DNA from: Zygaena filipendulae | Taxonomy: Eukaryota; Arthropoda; Insecta; Lepidoptera; Zygaenidae | Length of the DNA stretch: 64,000 nucleotides | Direction of reading: 5' to 3' | Assembly: GCA_907165275.2 (NCBI GenBank) | Contig: OU015654.1 | Coordinates: forward strand, 3,551,501-3,615,500 | Part shown: positions 47,817 through 58,957 of the stretch, one piece after another | How the letters are laid out: each line of letters begins with the position of its first letter | How positions within the stretch are numbered: the first letter of the stretch is position 1 | Translations under genes and position numbers: made by a program | Notes under the pieces: generated by a model | Database searches by the model: none | Seen by the model: the letters and a program-made list of their open reading frames with translations, nothing else | What the model was told of the DNA's origin: nothing

Positions 47817-49190
47817 ATTCCAAAAATGCTATCGGGTTTCTTTTCATGTTTTTGACAATAAATAAAACCGATACATGTTTAAAGCGTAACAGTAAAAAGC
47901 GTCACGAAATCCGTTAATGGCCACGCAGATATATCGCAGAGGTAACGGAAGGGTCGGATTTGTCGTGGCGTCTGCCTTTTGTCAAACAAAACGACAGGGG
48001 TCCGTTTGCGCCAGTGAAATCGCGTGACACGCTCATCAGATTACTATTCGGTCTGTCTCTCTTTCTCTGTAGACTTGGAAAGCTCGAACTGCTCCAAATA
48101 AAGAGACAACACAAAGTCGACACAAAAAAATCTACGCGAATTCTTCTAAAGTTTCGCAAAAGGAATTTATATATTTAGAGAACATTAAGAGAACAAATCG
48201 ATGATTTACTAACCCAAGATACATAATATATATCTAATTAGAGATGCAAAAAATAACCTCACAAAAATTTACTCTAATACGTATACAGATTTTTGAGCGT
48301 TGTGTCGAATGCATAAGTATGAATTTTGCCCATCAAGAATTTTTGAGAGTTGGTTTTATTTTTCGTTGTTATCTGTGGTAACTATCTAGGTATACCTACA
48401 ACTTAAACAAGTTTTTACATCAATGGGAAAAATGGATTTTTTTAATAAAAAAAAACTTATTTAATGTCAGAGTACTCAATGCACATTACACAAAATTTTG
48501 TGGATTTCTGTAACTAGGTAGGTACATTAAAAATGTGGGACGGCCGACGGGTGCAAAATACTTAGACTGAAATTCCAAGACGATCTTTCGTTTTGGAGTT
48601 TTAGTTGGTTTGATTAAAAATTGGTATACGAGTAGTCCCGAATTTGCGCAAATGAAACCGCGGGGAACAGTTTGTATATTTAAGTAGGAGTAGGAGAAGG
48701 TAAGTACATACTTACAATGAGAAATTACCGAGCTCTCGTTGCTAGGTAACGAGTCTCTCAACATTTTTGTCTCAGAAGAGCAATAAAACCAATCTCATTG
48801 CTCATTTTGACTCATTGCCTTCCAAGTAAGTAAATATAGCGACAGGAAGTCGTCCAAAAACTTTCTTCTCCGAGAGTTTCTTGCTCTTGCTTCCGAATTT
48901 TTTAACCTTTTCTTCTCCAAATATTAATGATAACACTTGTATTGTACAACAAAATTATATAAACTCCAGGCTGCATTTCTCGTGTATATATGAGAACATG
49001 GAATTGTGGGGATAAACTAGGTACCCCAATACAAAATATTGGTAAGGCTAGGCTAAATTAAGGCGTATAGTGAGCCAGTGCCGCGATGCTTCATTTGAAT
49101 GCATTATTTTGGGGGCGCCACAAGTGTAGAAATTACTTGATCGACATAAATATTTCATTTCAAGGTAATAGGTTAGATTTTAAAGCTATA
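47817..49190. other. Unannotated gap
   Basis: 47914-48178 is a moderately GC-rich island open on both strands for 72-81 codons; no family recognised. A short family A remnant lies near 48630-48680. Confidence 0.35.
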
Positions 49191-49536
49191 CAACGTGTTA
49201 ATGAATTAACTGAAAACTAGAAAGTAGTTTGCTCAGAATCAACTAGCGAATCGATCGCACTATGTTTTAATATAGGTCATATTTTTTCATTTTTAATAGC
49301 CAATGTCTAAATTATTTATAGTACAAGATTTGGCGCGTACGCCGCCCGCAGCAAAAAAAATCGAACCGGTGGGCGCGAGCGTAGCGCTTGGAATTTCGTA
49401 GATAGGTCACCTCCAAACTAATGTTGAATAACTTTTAAAGTATACATTTTTCGACATTAAATATATTTTAATCATATTATTGTTTATTTTTTTAAATGGG
49501 GTGTATCAGGTTTTCAGTTAATTCATTAACACGTTG
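49191..49536 (+). mobile_element. MITE family P, copy C
   Basis: 346 bp. Same ends and interior as copy B (TTTGCTCAGAATCAACTAGC, TTTGGCGCGTACGCCGCC, GTAGCGCTTGGAATTTCG, TAGGTCACCTCCAAACTAA). TA precedes the left end; TG follows the right end, so the right-hand duplication has mutated. Confidence 0.8.
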
Positions 49537-49807
49537 TGTATAGTCAAAATAATTAGGAATCTATTCAAACTGGTCTGCAGGTGGGTTGTTTATTGAAAAA
49601 ATATAGTTAAAGGCGATGGAGAGAAATGTAAAAAAGGCAAGTAAAGGGTAAATACCATTTTTTATAATATTCTTGACACCAAAAAATTTGATACGAAAAC
49701 CGCTGCTAAAAAGGATACGTGATAATGTTGCTTGAAGCTGGAAGTAAATAAGGTTTTCACCAAGATGTACAAAATAACATCAGAAACAAATGAAGAATAA
49801 ATAGTAG

Positions 49808-50024
49808 GTAAAAATCCTTTGTCCTGAATGACTGATGGATCAACGCACAACCTAAACCGCTGATCGTAGAGATCTGAAACTTGGAGGGTGTATGACATAG
49901 GCATCCGATAAGAAAGGATTTTTGAAAATTCAACCCCTAAGGGGATGAAAAGGGGTTGAAAAGTTTGTATGGAACAATTCCGCAGGAAAAAATATCGCGG
50001 GTGAAACCGCGCTGGACAGCTAGT
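49808..50024 (-). repeat. Family A repeat
   Basis: Minus strand: CTAGCTGTCCAGCGCGGTTT, CACCCGCGATATTTTTTCC, then GGTTGAATTTTCAAAAATCC and AGCGGTTTAGGTTGTGCGTT. It is the same subfamily as 33728-33970. A long chance frame on the minus strand begins in it. Confidence 0.75.
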
Positions 50025-50481
50025 CATTAAGTATAATTGACATACCTAGCGCCAAAAAACTAACGAAAACAAAGAAGTCAAGCAACACAAAAAGCGCTTT
50101 GTGTAGCAGCAGAGAGTGCTTGCAAATAATAGCTACTTCACTAGCCTAGAGTCTAACTCAGCCCAAGCATCCCTTAACAAAAGATGGTTAGCAACGCATT
50201 TGTATCGATTCAACTTAGTCGAGCGTAGACGCGTGTATGTACACTAATAAATAAAGGGCTTTACGAACAACTTCGACAACTGCACCGCAATTTGGACTTT
50301 GGGGTATTATGATGGGTTGTTTAGTTGACCAATGGAACATTAATATTGAAGACTATGCAGTAGGTAACAAAAGTTTATCGATACATATAATAAAATTGTA
50401 ACAGGTCGATGTCTGTACATGGGAGATAAATAAGAAAAAATAAACTACTTAGTTCTGAATATTGTTCGCAACGCCAAGTCT
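50025..50481. other. Unannotated gap
   Basis: No feature supported. Confidence 0.5.
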
Positions 50482-50720
50482 ACCGCCGCACTCAGAGTCG
50501 ACTTTAATGATTACTTAGTTAAGTATAGATTTTTAAAACAAAACTGCCGCAATCAGACAAGTTTAATAAATTAATGTTAACTGGCATTTAACTAATTAAT
50601 TTACATCTCATTAAATGCCAATTTACATTAGTTTACTGAAGGTGTCTGATTGCGGCAATTTTGGTTTAAAAATCTATACTTAACTAAGTAATCATTAAAA
50701 TCGACTCTGAGTGCGGCCGT
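50482..50720. mobile_element. MITE family N, copy 2
   Basis: 239 bp, nearly identical to 25050-25288 in the same orientation. AAGTCT lies directly on both sides (50476-50481 and 50721-50726) and may be the target duplication, though no such repeat flanks copy 1. Confidence 0.85.
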
Positions 50721-50919
50721 AAGTCTTGTGTGTCAGTCTTATTTCATTATTCGCTTTGTTTTATATTCTGCTCCTAGTAGGTGTTTGATGGCAATTTAGA
50801 TAAGGAACAGAATGAACTGATGGAGAACGCAATTATCAAGTTGTAGGTACCTGTTATTTTTAATCACAACATTCAGTTGATACATCTTCGCGGATTTTCA
50901 TGCGGTTTTCACAAATAGA

Positions 50920-51372
50920 TAGAATTTATTTATAAGGAAGGTTTATATCTATAGTTTATCCTAGAATTACCGCCGAAACTCCGATATTACCGCCGCGGGT
51001 CAAACCGCGGGGGACAGCTAGTTGACAAATAAATGCTGTAAATGCTGTAATAATTGCTGTAATTTTATATATATAAAAGAAAGTCGTGTTAGTTACACTA
51101 TTTATAACTCAAGAACGGCTGAACCGATTTGGCTGAAAATTGGTGGGGAGGTAGCTTAGAACCAGGAAACGGATATAGGATACTTTTTATCCCGGAATTC
51201 CCGCAGGAACTCCGAAATTAACGTCGGTGAAATCTCATGAAATTTTGCATACTTAGGTACACATTGTCAGGGGTACAGAGAAGGACATAGACATAGGGTA
51301 GGTACTTTGCATTCCGGAATTCCTGCGGGATCTCCGAAATTTCCGCGGGTGAAACCTCAGGGAACAGCTAGT
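50920..51372 (-). repeat. Cluster of family A repeats
   Basis: A partial copy (50920-51023) with CCCCGCGGTTTGACCCGCGG. Then a composite (51060-51372) with two heads (CCGCGGAAATTTCGGAGATC, CGACGTTAATTTCGGAGTTC) and two tail blocks. The later copy seems to have inserted into or recombined with the earlier one. Confidence 0.65.
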
Positions 51373-51644
51373 AGTTTATATTATTTCTTTTTATATGAAT
51401 CAATAAAGTGATAAAAAACAAACCGCCATAAGCCTTTTCAGCACTTTTTTAAACTTTTTGATATCTAATTTAAATACTGCAATAGTAATCATCAAAAAAC
51501 TGTTTTTACCCTAAATTACAGGTACCACTATCGATTTATGTATTTTTAAATGAAACGTCTCAGAAAACACGGTTATTTTATAACGGGTTCAGTTTAAAAG
51601 AGAGAGAGTAAAATAATAAGATTTTGACCGTTTTTTTAAATAAG
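51373..51644. other. Sequence upstream of the promoter
   Basis: AT-rich; no repeat or gene recognised. Confidence 0.4.
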
Positions 51645-51825
51645 AGGTCAAAGCGCTAGGCCACAACAAACAATACGCGTTTCAGTCCTAATAAGTATTA
51701 TAAAAGCAGCCATAGTTTGTTCAATTGTCAAGGCCGTGGCGTATCATGTTAATGATGGGCCGTGGGCAGTCACGGTCACCCGTATATAAAGCAGATCAGA
51801 GAGGATGGACGGATATACAGTTGAA
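51645..51825 (+). promoter_or_regulatory. Candidate pol II promoter with TATA box and FTZ-F1-like site
   Basis: TATATAAAG at 51783-51791 is a strong TATA box. ACAGTT at 51817-51822 fits the arthropod initiator about 32-36 bp downstream and leaves only a 7-base leader before the ATG at 51826, which is unusually short. TCAAGGCCG at 51728-51736 fits the FTZ-F1 monomer site YCAAGGYCR. AGGTCAAAG (51645) and GGTCA (51774) are further nuclear-receptor half-sites. A second TATA-like TATAAAAG lies near 51700. Function is inferred from motif order only. Confidence 0.5.
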
Positions 51826-51901
51826 ATGGCTTCTACTATTGTGGTGTTTTTAGCAGGTGTGCTAGTTGCAGTGAGTAATGCAGCACCTAAAAACGATGAC
51901 C
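51826..51901 (+). CDS. First coding exon of a secreted protein gene (partial)
   Basis: An ATG opens 25 codons plus one base that stop at a consensus donor (C|GTGAGT, 51902). The product is a textbook signal peptide: MASTIVVFLAGVLVAVSNA, with likely cleavage before APKNDD. A TATA box lies 35-43 bp upstream. The combination of TATA, ATG, hydrophobic signal and donor in correct order and spacing is unlikely by chance. The remaining exons, in phase 1, were not found in the next 6.8 kb or beyond. Short signal-peptide first exons are common in lepidopteran cuticle, defence and carrier proteins; the family cannot be told from this piece. The FTZ-F1-like site would fit moult-stage expression, which is inference. 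Confidence 0.6.
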
Positions 51902-53519
51902 GTGAGTGATTTGAAACACATAATTTCGTTACATTTCAATTTTCAATCATAATAAAGTATCAACGTAAAGCGAAAGAAATCTCAAAGATTTGTTTTTAGT
52001 AAATTCTTACAATATTTAGTAGATTCGCATGAAGATATTATTCCCTACGACTTGTTGTAAATTAGAACTGTTTGGAATTTAAACTTGAGTGATTTTTCCT
52101 AAAACTTGCAAACGAATGTAATTTTAAGTTTCAAACCTTTACAATTGCTTATGGGGTTTAAAGAAAATGGAAATGATCAAAGTTATTTATGACGCACGCC
52201 GAGTATCAAATGAGAGGAGACTATAAATAAGCCCGAAATTCGAAAGAAGCGAGATTATCTTGAAACTTTGCGAAGGTATCCCACTTTTTTCAGCTGCTTC
52301 ACGAAATGGAAACTGTTATATTTTCCTGTAGATTTTTTGTGCAAAAGTTAAAATTTTAACAAAAGATATTTTGTGTGATGATGATCGACGGTTGAAACTT
52401 GAAAGGCTATTTGATCTAAGCGACAAAAAATGAAAGTTGCGGAAGAGCGATTTAAACTTTTATTTTACAAAACAAAAAAAAAATCATTACAAAAAAATGT
52501 TTGTGAATCGCGCAGTTTTAAGAGTTATTTTTATAAATATACGAGCTTAATTTTCCGAAATACATAGTAACTTACCTCAAAATGCATCCAACCTGGAGTA
52601 GATACGACAACCAAAAAAAATGCTCATGAAAATTTGGAACCATAACTACTTAGGTACTTACTTAAATGATAATTCCATGTGCAAAAAATGTCGCTTACGC
52701 CTATTGGTTTCAGAGTTTTTATAAAATTCGATTTTATTTAAATGAAGTTTAAATTCAACAAAGACAAAGTTGAATTGTATATGAAAAAAACATTTTGTGA
52801 TCCAAGATTTTCCGCTTCCTAAGCAATAGTGTTAAATTACCTTTCTTTATAAACAGCAAAAATAAAAATTAAAAACAAAACAAATACGTAAATATTGGAT
52901 TAATATGAAATCTACGTGTGAACAACACAATAAAGTTTAGGTATCTATTTTTAGGTAGTAAACCAACCGGTTCACCGAGGGTAACTTACAGCCCGAGGCT
53001 GAAAGGTAAAACCCCTGAAAAAGTCTCCGAACAAAGGTTTAATGTGAAATAAATTGCACTTATATAGACCCAACGACTCGAACGAGTATAGAAAACGAAA
53101 AACCTTTATGCCTGATGCTTTATATTAAAAAATATACGTACGTCAGATGTGAATGCAAAATGTAATTAGGAGTAATAAAATAGACCGATCGAGAATTGAA
53201 AAAATCAGGAGAAGAAGACCGACCGATAAGTCCGATAATTAACTGTATTTATTTTTCGCGGGAAAAAATTATTCATAGTTCCATCTGTTGTTGGTTACGA
53301 TGACACATTAAAATAAACTTGGAAAATTATTATTAAAGAGCATAAAATTATTTCCACTTGTAATATCTTAGAAGTTAATTTTAACCTACTTCTAATTGTC
53401 GTTTAAATGTAACTTTGTATACCTACAGTATTCGGATGACAATGCAATACCTATTATTATGACATGGAGTTGACCTGACGATGGAGCTGGAAGTTGGCTG
53501 ATCTTCTAAAAGATCTAAG
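51902..53519 (+). other. Presumed intron of the secreted-protein gene
   Basis: AT-rich sequence with no exon that could be joined to the GTGAGT donor at 51902, and no recognised repeat. Where the intron ends is unknown. Confidence 0.3.
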
Positions 53520-53790
53520 ACGCGGGCCATACATACTCGTAAAGGGCGTCGGGTGCGGACATGGCACGGACGGCTTTTTATTCCATTCAATTTTCATACA
53601 AAATGCATGGAAATAAAGCACAATTTGACACACGGTAGGTATGTCGTTGCTCGGAAATGGCGCGTCAGAACCAAGTCCGAGCAACGACATACCGCGTGGC
53701 CTAAATTGTGCTTTATTTTCATGCACTATGCGTGAAATTTGAATGGAATAGAAGCTGCCCGTGACATGTCCGCGCCCGCGCCGCGCCATC
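53520..53790. mobile_element. Hairpin MITE of about 270 bp
   Basis: The left arm (GCGGACATGGCACGGACGGC, ATTCCATTCAATTTTCATAC, AATAAAGCACAATTT, GTATGTCGTTGCTCGGA) pairs with the right arm (TCCGAGCAACGACATAC, AAATTGTGCTTTATTTTCAT, GAATGGAATAGAAGCTGCCC, GACATGTCCGC). The loop is about 25 bp. Frames on both strands are shadows of the arms. Confidence 0.8.
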
Positions 53791-53825
53791 TAATATATGG
53801 CCTGCGCCTATAAGAGATATATAAT

Positions 53826-53906
53826 AATGGTTAACTGGTAGAGAATGCCGCAAAGCATTAAGTTCGCCATTTGTACACACTGTGCAATAAAGAATAAATA
53901 AATAAT
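53826..53906 (+). mobile_element. Truncated LINE 3' tail (family B)
   Basis: AATGGTTAACTGGTAGAGAA, TGCCGCAAAGCATTAAGTTC, GCCATTTGTAC, GTGCAATAAAGAATAAATAA. Almost the same as 57835-57922. Confidence 0.65.
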
Positions 53907-53910
53907 ATTA

Positions 53911-54447
53911 CTAGCTGTCCCCCGCGATTTCATCCGCGTTTCAATCATCGTTGTCAGGCATGGTCGTCCTCCATGTTGTCAGGGGTACAAAGAAGGACGT
54001 AGAGTACTTTTTTCCCGCGGGGGTTCCGGGAAAAAAGTACTCTACGTCCTTCTTTGAAACCCTGACAACGATGATTACGGTGTACGGTGATTAGCTGTTC
54101 CACGCATTAATTCCGGAGTTCCCGCGGGAATCCCGGGATAAAAACGATCCTTTCTTTTAAGTTGGATCATATTATAAATGGTTACAAAATTTTATCAAAA
54201 TCCGTTCAGTAGTTTCGGAGTCCATCGCGGACAAACAACGTGACACGTGATTTATATAAATTATACTAGCTGTCCCCCGCGATTTCATCCGCGGTAATTT
54301 CGGAGTTCCCGCGGGAATTCCGGGATAAAAACTATCATATCTTTTAAGTTGGATCATATTATAAATGGTTACAAAATTTTATCAAAATCCGTTCAGTAGT
54401 TTCGGAGTCCATCGCGGACAAACAACGTGACACGTGATTTATATATT
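53911..54447 (+). repeat. Family A repeats: inverted pair and tandem duplication
   Basis: 53960-54068 is a palindrome made of two opposed copies (TGTCAGGGGTACAAAGAAGG, then CCTTCTTTGAAACCCTGACA). From 54092 a unit of about 170 bp is repeated at 54267. Both contain AAGTTGGATCATATTATAAA, TTCAGTAGTTTCGGAGTCCA and ACAACGTGACACGTGATTTA with virtually no difference, so the duplication is recent. Confidence 0.85.
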
Positions 54448-55664
54448 AGATTAAGAATATAAAGACATTTTATAATTTTCCCAGTCATTAAACACATATT
54501 TTAGTAATTGAATAGCTTTAAAAAAAATATTCCACAAAACATCAACTCCTGAGGCTGTTCATCTTCTACCTCTACATTTAAAGATCGATTCGAAAACGAG
54601 TAATTTCGAAACCCTCACTGATAGTAAATTGGTTTAACCGAAGTAGTCAATTGACTTTTTGCTTTACCACTTCGGTTTTAAGATAGTATTTCGAGATGCA
54701 TAATTAGAGCATCCGGCATTTTTATCATAATAAAGCATTGAACTGAATGGATATCTATTTTAATCTAAGACATCTCATTATAGTTGAGTAGGTATTAGGT
54801 ATGTATGTGACTGATGTGAAATACAAAATTTCGTATATACATTGTCTAGCGAAAATAAATAGTAAAATATATCTGTTTAAATTTATATTGAGTTATACTT
54901 TGAAAGATGCTACAATCATGGTCAATATGTTTACCTACTCATTTTACTCTAATGGGTATAAGGTTGGAGGGTCTTATTCAAACCCTCGATAAGTTATGCT
55001 GACAAGTAACATAAAAAATATATTATAATTAAAAAACACTAATAAATAATAGGGAAAATTATCCTACAGCGTAAGCAACTTTCGCGTTCAATTTTCTATT
55101 TTTTCTACAACAAAATTAATATTTGTTAATTATTTTTAGGTATTTGATTTGATACAATAATAACCCATCTTTTAATAAGTCCCTCGTCCAACCTTGCACC
55201 CTGTATAAGCCTGATATGCAGGCCTTTGAAAATTAGACCGCTTTAATTCGTCGAATGTAGGTAATCATAACAAGCATTTGGCTGGTCTCGTCAGCGTGTT
55301 AATAACACACACCTGCAGGATCACTAATTACAGTGAGCTGGGATAAAATATACGTTCGGGACACGTTCCTATATAGCGCATAAAAAACGTTTACCTGCAC
55401 GTTCTTTTGGATGCCCAGAAACGAAACGTGTAATCATTGTGTAATCTCGTTTTTGAACGCAAGCAAACTGATCGTGTTTAGTTTTTTTTTTTATATTTCA
55501 TTAAAAAAGAAATGTTGTAATAAACATATTTAATAAAATAAAAATTTCTATTTGGTCTGACAAACCAATACTATAATCTGAATATGGACCGTTTTCATCC
55601 AATATTAAACACAGAAGGCAGGCACTCAAGCATACTAAAAGTTTTATTGAACACTGTGTGTATT
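54448..55664. other. Unannotated gap
   Basis: It contains an imperfect hairpin at 54635-54676 (AACCGAAGTAG ... CCACTTCGGTT). No gene recognised. Confidence 0.45.
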
Positions 55665-55890
55665 TTATAGCTGTTTCATCTGCGATAATTTCAGAGTTCC
55701 CGGGGGAATCCCAGGATAAACTATATGTATAAATCTTCCTCCGGAATCACTCTGTCTATTGGTGAAAACTTGGTGAAAACCGTGTGAAAATCCTTTCAGT
55801 AGTTTTTGAATTTATCGCGTACAGACAGACAGAGAGAGAGACGCGGCTAAGGGCTTTGTTTTGTAATAGTTTCTCGTATACTATATTAAG
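55665..55890 (+). repeat. Family A repeat, degraded
   Basis: TAGCTGTTTCATCTGCGATA, TTTCAGAGTTCCCGGGGGAA, TCCTTTCAGTAGTTTTTGAA, TTTATCGCGTACAGACAGAC and a TATACTATATTAAGG end. Confidence 0.6.
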
Positions 55891-56760
55891 GATAATCATA
55901 GATTTCAAAGCAGACATAATCAAAGTTTGTGGTTCGTATCGTATGTCAGAAACTATATATAATGGAATGGTCCACAAACAGACTTAACACTAGTAGGTAG
56001 GATTAACACTTGTTCCAAAACAGAACCCGTAACTATTACTCTCAAAGTTAATGAAGATAATAATGTCATTTGCCCCGATCACTGCCACTAGGCGAATATG
56101 AATGTAGGTTTTTTTATATTAATTTTTTATTATACAATAGCAATAAGATCTCCTTTTACTCTGTTCTTTTTTATTTGTCTACTTTTTTTGTGTTTTGGGT
56201 CAAAAAGTATATTAGAATTCGAATTTCGTTATGGCGTGAATATTTTAAAGTCACAAAAATCTGTTCTCTTAACTGAAAAACACACAACCTGTATCATTGT
56301 ATGAAAATCTCTAAATTTAGGTACTTTTTTACTACAATTTGTTACATTTTTGTAAATAATAAAACTGTAATTAAGGGCAAATCTGTACATTGAAAATATA
56401 AAAAAATACAGGATGTTTTATATTAGCAGATCCTCTGAAGACAAAAAATATTTTTAATAATAAATGGTTGGGTTAGACATACAGAGCCGGCCGGCGTGCG
56501 GCGCGGCGAGAAATTATTTTTCCCATGGGGCGCATATCGTAGGTTTGTTATTTAGCAAATGGATTTTGCAAATTAAAATTTAACTCACGAAATTGAATTA
56601 GATCGTAGTTACATTTACAGCTTTGCTTTACAAATACCTAACATTGTGATGATAACTTCTACGTCTTCTGGTCCACCACGGTGTTCTATAAAAATGACAA
56701 GACTCTATTATACTTCGTATGTCAGGGCTTTGCATCTTATTACTGGAGTGAACCAATATA
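55891..56760. other. Unannotated gap
   Basis: Two overlapping 68-codon frames near 56070 are AT-driven. No feature supported. Confidence 0.45.
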
Positions 56761-56851
56761 GTTAATGTGAAAAATTAATCACTTTCACCGGCTTCGTTAG
56801 TGATTAATTACCGGTGATTATTAATAATCCCCGTATTTATCACATTGACGT
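56761..56851 (+). mobile_element. MITE family L, copy 3 (uninterrupted)
   Basis: GTTAATGTGAAAAATTAATC, ACTTTCACCGGCTTCGTTAG, TGATTAATTACCGGTGATTA, TTAATAATCCCCGTATTTAT, CACATTGAC. The ends are inverted (TTAATGTGA/TCACATTGA). This 91-bp copy defines the uninterrupted form. Confidence 0.65.
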
Positions 56852-57389
56852 TTATGATACATACTATACTTTAAAAGTCATATTAAATTTATGAAAGTAT
56901 ATTATAGATTTTAAAATTATAAAAGGATTAGTAATTTAACTTCAGAGCAATAAGAACAAAGATTTTTGATATTAAAACGAGGAGTCCTCATAGAGGGTAA
57001 AAATCAGTACGTTTACTTTTGAATTCCAAGGATCTGCCCAGTAAAATGTTAAAAGAAGCATTATTATAAAGCATGGCAACAAAGTTATAACGGAAGGTAG
57101 ATAAAATGTGGCTGAACACGAGTTTCAGTGGGCATTGAAAACGCTTCGCTTTACCCAAGGGCCGAGACCCCATGTTGCGAAACGGCTTAATCTCCAAAAC
57201 ATTAGCACGCCCTTTCTGGCTTATTCTAATACCTATCCCAGTTGGAGCACGGATGTCCAACAAAGAGTCGAATGGCTGCCCACGATAAAAGGATTAAATT
57301 TTGTTAAATTTATTGCTCTACACGACCAAGTTGGACCTATTGGTCTGCGAATAAGTTTATCTGTCACAAACCGAACATGGGTAGGTACG
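56852..57389. other. Gap with an open-frame island
   Basis: 57108-57413 is open on the plus strand for 101 codons (from GTG) and 56988-57263 on the minus strand for 91 codons. The block is GC-richer than its flanks. The minus-strand product includes LYNNASFNILLGRSLEFKSK. No domain was recognised; it could be decayed transposon coding sequence. Confidence 0.3.
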
Positions 57390-57645
57390 TTAATTTCGAA
57401 GTTCGCGTGGTAGGTACCCTATGTCCTTTTCTGTACCCCCCGAAAACGTGTACGCAAAGTTTCATGACGATCGGTTGAGTAGTTTAAGCGTAAAAGCGTA
57501 ACAAACACACAAACTCACATTTGTATTCATAATATTGCAAATATTAACTAGGTGTTCCTCGCGGTTTTATCCGTACCCTAAACAACGTGTATGTAATTAT
57601 ATTATAAAGCGTGAAAGCGTAACAAACGGTATTTATAATATTAGT
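57390..57645 (+). repeat. Two family A fragments
   Basis: 57390-57545 has TTTCGAAGTTCGCGTGGTAG, CCCCGAAAACGTGTACGCAA, AGTTTCATGACGATCGGTTG and a GCGTAACAAACACACAAACT tail. 57548-57645 is a short copy with GGTGTTCCTCGCGGTTTTAT, AACAACGTGTATG and GTGAAAGCGTAACAAACGGT. Confidence 0.6.
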
Positions 57646-57834
57646 GAGGAATTTAATTATACGTATAGAATAGGTTGCTAGTACAGATTATTTTTTTACC
57701 CATGGATCCACTGCCAGCGCTTCTGCGTCTTGACTCTTGTCCACGGGAAAAAATTATATATTTATTGTATTGTATATGTATTTTATATATTGTTTTGTTT
57801 GCACACCCCATCTTCTATATCTCTCCGTCTACCC

Positions 57835-57922
57835 AATGGTTAACTGGTAGAGAATGCCGCAAGGCATTCAGTTCGTCATTTGTACTTACTGTGCAATAAA
57901 GAATAAATAAATAAATAAAAAA
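57835..57922 (+). mobile_element. Truncated LINE 3' tail (family B)
   Basis: AATGGTTAACTGGTAGAGAA, TGCCGCAAGGCATTCAGTTC, GTCATTTGTAC, GTGCAATAAAGAATAAATAA. The LINE body may extend upstream to about 57690 (CCACTGCCAGCGCTTCTGCG) but has no readable frame of length. Confidence 0.6.
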
Positions 57923-58010
57923 CCTACTAAACAACTACATAACTACCTATACATTAAAAAGTCCAAACATCGCACAAACTTAATAGGATTACATCTATTA
58001 AAGGACATTT

Positions 58011-58234
58011 GGACGCAGATAAGCAATAACATGTTAACCCACAAAATGAAGTTATTGATTCAGTACAATTTATTGAGAGTTAGAGAACGTTTTTTAATTG
58101 TGTGTTTACATTATTTAAATATGTAACAAAATATTGAACATAAAAAATATTGACACAAAATTGCGCTATAATTTTAAAACTTTAATTTACTCTAAATTTC
58201 TCCAGTGTTTAACTTATCTATCTTATCTATGTCC
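58011..58234 (+). mobile_element. MITE family H, copy 2
   Basis: Left end GGACGCAGATAAGCAATAAC, right end inverse GGACATAGATAAGATAGATA. ATTT lies on both sides and may be a target duplication. The interior shares TGTTAACCCACAAAATGAAG and ATTGAGAGTTAGAGAA with the reversed copy at 12747. Confidence 0.65.
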
Positions 58235-58379
58235 ATTTATTAATAAGATGAATGATATATTATGTATGTGTATAAAGGTGTATATATGTATGTGTATACA
58301 GTTGTATTATATAAAGGAAATCTATGTATTAGTGTTATATTAATTATATTATCCTTATATAGTATACATATAGTTATGT

Positions 58380-58550
58380 ATTACGTTGTGCACCCAGCAC
58401 CCGCTTCTAGTTTCTATCTACAGGCCTTGAAAAGATTGCCTCAAGCATTGTCGCCTTTTGATCTGTCTTTACTTTTTATATGTTTTAGTTTTAATTATCT
58501 CTCCTGGGGCAATAAAGCATATTTGATATTGAATTTAATTGAATGTTTAT
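58380..58550 (+). mobile_element. LINE 3' end-like fragment
   Basis: GTTGTGCACCCAGCACCCGC, CTTGAAAAGATTGCCTCAAG, then TTTAGTTTTAATTATCTC, GGGGCAATAAAGCATATTTG and ATATTGAATTTAATTGAATG. The AATAAAG plus variable TTGAAT tail is typical of a LINE 3' end; a decayed mRNA end is an alternative. Confidence 0.35.
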
Positions 58551-58695
58551 CTCCAACGGTTGACTAAAAAAACATCTGAGAAGAGAAAATTTATTGATAT
58601 ATATATATTCAATCGCTGTATATACATACGTTTATAATTTTGGCTAGATATAGTTTCCCATTGCTTATTTCCGTCCCATCCCCTAGAATTATATA

Positions 58696-58722
58696 CACAC
58701 ATCAAAAGTGTCTAGGGATCAA
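58696..58722 (+). repeat. Left terminal inverted repeat of the Tc1 element
   Basis: 27 bp, exact inverse of 60227-60253, next to TA at 58694-58695. The following GCATTTTTATGCG continues as a looser match to the right side. Confidence 0.95.
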
Positions 58723-58957
58723 GCATTTTTATGCGGATTTCTTGAGATTGAGATGTGGCTTTGTAATAAATTTATGATTTTATAAATTTATATGGATCCT
58801 TTTTGGTGCATTACATAATTTGAATCAGGAACTGTCAATCAAATTCGAGTAAAAGATGAAAATCAGCTGTCAATATTTTCCCTATAAAAACATACAACGC
58901 ATTGAAGACATTATTAGTGCTACTGTTTCCCTACTACTGATTAAAACCAACGTTATT

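Noticed and set aside
49662..50027. 121-codon minus-strand open frame
   Set aside because: It starts within a family A repeat (49808-50024); repeat sequence explains most of it.
53457..53789. 110-codon minus and 60-codon plus frames
   Set aside because: Both are shadows of the hairpin MITE arms.
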